Below are positions 61,718 to 64,000 of a DNA stretch of 64,000 nt, piece after piece (the stretch's first letter is position 1; each line of letters opens with the position of its first letter). This DNA comes from Acidobacteriota bacterium (lineage in GTDB: Bacteria > Acidobacteriota > Blastocatellia > Pyrinomonadales > Pyrinomonadaceae), in NCBI GenBank assembly GCA_016703965.1, contig JADJBB010000021.1, positions 1,550,001 through 1,614,000 on the forward strand, written 5' to 3'. The notes beneath the pieces were generated by a model. It saw only the letters and a list, made by a program, of their open reading frames with translations. It had not been told where the DNA came from and searched no databases. Made by a program: the position numbers and the translations under genes.

Positions 61718-63235
61718 TTATAGCGTTTCGAAGCCGAAAAGTTCGACAAAATGTGCATGGAAGAGTTGTCTCAATAGCAATCGTTTGTATTGTTCAGTTC
61801 CGCGCACGTCCGAGATCGGCGATATCTCGGACTGCATGATCTCGTTGGCTTGTTCTAGTGTCTCATCGTTAATTTCCTTGTTTCGAAGGAATTCGGATGT
61901 TTGTTTTAGATATAAAGGTATCGGTGCTACGCCGCCTGCGGAAATGTGGACGGTCTCAAATGAAAACTTGCCGGCAGGCTGCCGACGTTCCAGTGAGATG
62001 GCCGTATTTACGCTTGCGATGTCGAGGTATGTGCGTTTGCAGACCTTTTCGAAGTTGAAGCGGAAATCGGTCGTGGGTTTTTTGAATGTGATCTTTGCGA
62101 TGATTTCGTCCGGCCACTTCGCGAGTTGTTTGTAGCCTTGGTAGAGATCGCGAAGTTTGATTGCGCGAGAGAGAACCACCCCGTCAGCCGAAGCGGCTGC
62201 CACCCCTCGTTCTGGCAAAGAGTGCGTGCCAGTGTTGCCGGTAGGCCCGCCAACCGTGTAAGGAGGGGAGTTAAGAAGCGTGATCTCCGCATCCAACGCC
62301 AGAAACCACACCGTCATATCGCCGATCGGCGAGGCGTTGACGAAGTTGCCGGCGAGGGTGGCCATGTTGCGGATCGGGGTGGATGATACGAGTTTCAGGT
62401 GCTTGTAAAGATCGGGGAAGGTCGACTGCACTACTGACGATTCGAGAAGGTCGGTGACCGTTGCTGAGGCTCCGATCTCGATATATTCGCCAGTGTCGCG
62501 GATGCTTCTTAGCTCGTCATGATAGAGAAGCGGCGTTGGCTCGGATTCAGCCATCTGATCGTGGCGCTGGACGTAAAGATCAGTGCCGCCTCCGGTCAGA
62601 ACCGCCTGCGTAAGCGGGCGGGACGATGCTCGATCTTCGGGTACACGGGCTGATAAAAGGCCGTTAAGCCGCGAGGCTATATCATCAAAATATATTGGGA
62701 CAACGGCGTTCGCGATAGTATGGTTCGTTCCGCCCGCTGACGCAGGCACTTCCGACATGAGGCCGCTGATACGGCAAGCGGCTCGTTCTATCGACTTGTA
62801 ACCGGTACATCGGCAGATGTTGCCGTCTATCGCCGATACAGCCATTTCACGCGTTTTGGCGGAACCGTCAATGCAAAATCCGGTCAGCGACATCACGAAT
62901 CCGACAGTGCAGAATCCGCATTGGGTTCCACTTTCATCGACCACTGCTTGTTGGACAGGCGTGAGCGAGCCGTTTTCGGGATTGATGCCCTCGATGGTGA
63001 CGATGTGTTTTCCGGCGGCGTTGGCGAGAGGCATCAGGCATGACGTCACTGAGCGGTATCGCATCTTTTTCTCTACCAATTCGCCGACTAAAACAGTACA
63101 GGCCCCGCAGTCGCCCTCGCGGCAGCCGATCTTGGTGCCTTTTAGATCTTTGTGGTAGCGAACGAAATCAAGCACCGTCGAACCTGGCGGCTGATCGGTC
63201 GAGATTTCGTCGTTGTTGAGGATGAATGAGATCAT
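61718..63235 (-). CDS. xdhA: Xanthine dehydrogenase iron-sulfur/FAD subunit
   Basis: 505 residues. N-terminal plant-type [2Fe-2S] domain (CREGDCGACTVLVGE) and a helical second cluster domain (CGFCTVGFVMS, NICRCTGYKSIERA), then an FAD-binding domain (NMATLAGNFVNASPIGDM) and the CO-dehydrogenase flavoprotein C-terminus. It carries electrons from XdhB to NAD. Two in-frame repeat insertions are visible: about residues 161-214 (162 bp, 62594-62755) in the inter-domain linker and about 322-354 (62173-62270) before SRAIKLRDLYQGYKQ. First gene of the unit; promoter in 63236-63391. Confidence 0.92.
   Translation of the reverse strand: MISFILNNDEISTDQPPGSTVLDFVRYHKDLKGTKIGCREGDCGACTVLVGELVEKKMRYRSVTSCLMPLANAAGKHIVTIEGINPENGSLTPVQQAVVDESGTQCGFCTVGFVMSLTGFCIDGSAKTREMAVSAIDGNICRCTGYKSIERAACRISGLMSEVPASAGGTNHTIANAVVPIYFDDIASRLNGLLSARVPEDRASSRPLTQAVLTGGGTDLYVQRHDQMAESEPTPLLYHDELRSIRDTGEYIEIGASATVTDLLESSVVQSTFPDLYKHLKLVSSTPIRNMATLAGNFVNASPIGDMTVWFLALDAEITLLNSPPYTVGGPTGNTGTHSLPERGVAAASADGVVLSRAIKLRDLYQGYKQLAKWPDEIIAKITFKKPTTDFRFNFEKVCKRTYLDIASVNTAISLERRQPAGKFSFETVHISAGGVAPIPLYLKQTSEFLRNKEINDETLEQANEIMQSEISPISDVRGTEQYKRLLLRQLFHAHFVELFGFETL
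62173..62270. repeat. In-frame CCACCCCGTCAGCCG-type repeat inside xdhA
   Basis: CAGCCGAAGCGGCTG hairpin followed by CACCCCTC, and AAGGAGGGG at the far end. Interrupts the FAD domain loop between LLNS and SRAIKLRD without breaking the frame. Confidence 0.75.
62594..62755. repeat. Complete palindromic family B element, in frame inside xdhA
   Basis: Arms 62594-62622 and 62728-62755 are near reverse complements (core GCCTGCGTNAGCGGGCGG). The element is 162 bp, 54 codons, in the linker between the iron-sulfur and FAD domains. Confidence 0.85.
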
Positions 63236-63391
63236 TCTGTGAATATTTACCCGCGAAATACGCGAAATGACGCGAATTCGGATCTTCTGGCTTAACTTAC
63301 AAGAGCAGATTAATTCTGAGATAGCCTATCGAAGCGGCAAGCCCTGAGAATTCTACTTTTCGCGCACTTTGGCGTTTTTCGCAGGCAGATT
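63236..63391. promoter_or_regulatory. Intergenic region upstream of xdhA with CGCGAAA repeats
   Basis: CGCGAAATACGCGAAATGACGC near 63253 and TTTTCGCGCACTTTGGCG near 63357 form an imperfect inverted pair. The xdhA promoter should be here; no boxes assigned. Confidence 0.45.
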
Positions 63392-63841
63392 CTAAAACCT
63401 TCGTATCAAGATCACTCCGGCCGCGATCAGTACGATACCGATCACTCGCGCAATGCTTATTTCCTTTACCGGCACACCCAGCAGCCCGTAGTGGTCGATT
63501 ATCAGCGTTACGATCATTTGCCCGGCGATCAATGCACTAAAGGTCATCGCGACACCAATTCGCGGCACGAGCATAACCGCGGCCGTGACAAAAAATGCTC
63601 CAAACAATCCTCCGGCCCACGCGATCGGCGGAGCTTCCTTGATCGATGCAAAGCTCGTCAGCGGCGTTCCTGCGGCGATGACACACGCAAATAAGGCAAC
63701 CGTGCCGACGAGAAACGATAAGAACGCAGCAAGGATCGGGCTGCCCGTGACGACGGCCATCTTATTGTTCGTCGCTGCCTGTGTCGGCATCATCGCGCCT
63801 GCCAGAAGGGCGACGAAAAGTAGAAGGATGTTATTCGACAT
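63392..63841 (-). CDS. DMT-superfamily (DUF606/YdcZ-like) small membrane transporter
   Basis: 149 residues, about five hydrophobic helices. ATNNKMAVVTGSPILAAFLSFLVG and the C-terminal ARVIGIVLIAAGVILIRRF are typical of the DUF606 branch of drug/metabolite transporters. Substrate unknown. It starts 6 nt after the stop of the partial gene at 63848, so they form an operon, both reading away from the edge. Confidence 0.85.
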   Translation of the reverse strand: MSNNILLLFVALLAGAMMPTQAATNNKMAVVTGSPILAAFLSFLVGTVALFACVIAAGTPLTSFASIKEAPPIAWAGGLFGAFFVTAAVMLVPRIGVAMTFSALIAGQMIVTLIIDHYGLLGVPVKEISIARVIGIVLIAAGVILIRRF

Positions 63842-63847
63842 TGAGGA

Positions 63848-64000
63848 CTAGTATTCGGTCTTATCGGCCTTTTCAGCCCAGGCTGCAAACACCTTTTGGG
63901 CTTCCTCGCGAAGAAGATTCACCATCGGGAGCTGCCGTTCCTCGTTGGGTTTAGCGAGTTCCCGGTAGAAATGTTCATCATCAAACCCGACTGCCGCCGC
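63848..64000 (-). CDS. Partial gene, C-terminal 50 residues, unrecognised
   Basis: Open from the window edge to TAG at 63848 (ending VFAAWAEKADKTEY). The visible part is helical and charged (EERQLPMVNLLREEAQ). It has no motif I recognise. It is 6 nt upstream of the DMT transporter gene and probably in the same operon. Confidence 0.6.
   Translation of the reverse strand, partial: AAAVGFDDEHFYRELAKPNEERQLPMVNLLREEAQKVFAAWAEKADKTEY

Overview
The window looks like chromosomal DNA of a Blastocatellia-type acidobacterium (Pyrinomonadaceae-like). This is an inference from gene content: giant exported beta-propeller/SBBP-repeat proteins with TP-rich linkers, M12-type metalloprotease with the same cohesin-like and C-terminal domains, many serine-rich secreted proteins, and dispersed palindromic repeats. 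No rRNA, tRNA, CRISPR, phage or transposase gene was seen.

Layout. 1-11.2 kb: two giant paralogous surface proteins on the minus strand, products of a segmental duplication that also copied the 3' end of the neighbouring methyltransferase gene (remnant at 4172-4345). 11.2-13.9 kb: methyltransferase, VOC protein, polysaccharide deacetylase. 13.9-20.5 kb (minus): a complete trans-4-hydroxy-L-proline catabolic operon (epimerase, multi-subunit D-hydroxyproline dehydrogenase, pyrroline-carboxylate deaminase, 2-oxoglutarate semialdehyde dehydrogenase). 20.5-29.5 kb (plus): HDAC-family deacetylase, class A beta-lactamase, M1 aminopeptidase, VOC protein and cobalamin-dependent methionine synthase. 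29.6-37.8 kb: exported metalloprotease (frameshifted N-terminus), acyltransferase, 14-TM exporter, FHA-membrane-trypsin protein, [2Fe-2S] ferredoxin. 38.2-41.2 kb: NAD(P) transhydrogenase pntAB. 41.3-44.3 kb: small secreted protein, methyltransferase, Rieske protein, VTT membrane protein. 44.6-53.0 kb (minus): glycine cleavage genes gcvT, gcvH, gcvPA, gcvPB, with a glycosyltransferase, a class V aminotransferase-fold protein and a homocysteine methyltransferase inserted between gcvPA and gcvPB. 53-57.5 kb: DUF512 PDZ/radical-SAM-like protein, two TonB paralogues, VanW protein. 57.7-63.2 kb (minus): xanthine dehydrogenase xdhA-xdhB-xdhC with a nucleotidyltransferase/small-protein pair nested between xdhA and xdhB. 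The right edge has a DMT-type transporter and a partial gene.

How it fits together. Several modules feed one-carbon and amino-acid metabolism: hydroxyproline to 2-oxoglutarate, glycine cleavage to methylene-THF, methionine synthase and homocysteine methyltransferase, and purine oxidation by xanthine dehydrogenase, with transhydrogenase balancing NADPH. The secreted peptidases and hydroxyproline operon suggest growth on proteinaceous (collagen-like) material; that is inference.

The most unusual signal is a set of at least six families of inverted-repeat elements. They lie between genes but also inside reading frames without breaking them (dehydrogenase flavoprotein, xdhA twice, metH, the DUF512 gene, the aldehyde dehydrogenase), resembling the protein-embedded palindromic elements known from Rickettsia. 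A second unusual signal is a 150-bp intergenic module, with a palindrome and 21-bp-phased GACCAATC/TACCAATC repeats, present twice in opposite orientation (44442-44588 and 56550-56697). Five likely frameshifts, mostly in short homopolymers, are marked; they may be assembly errors.
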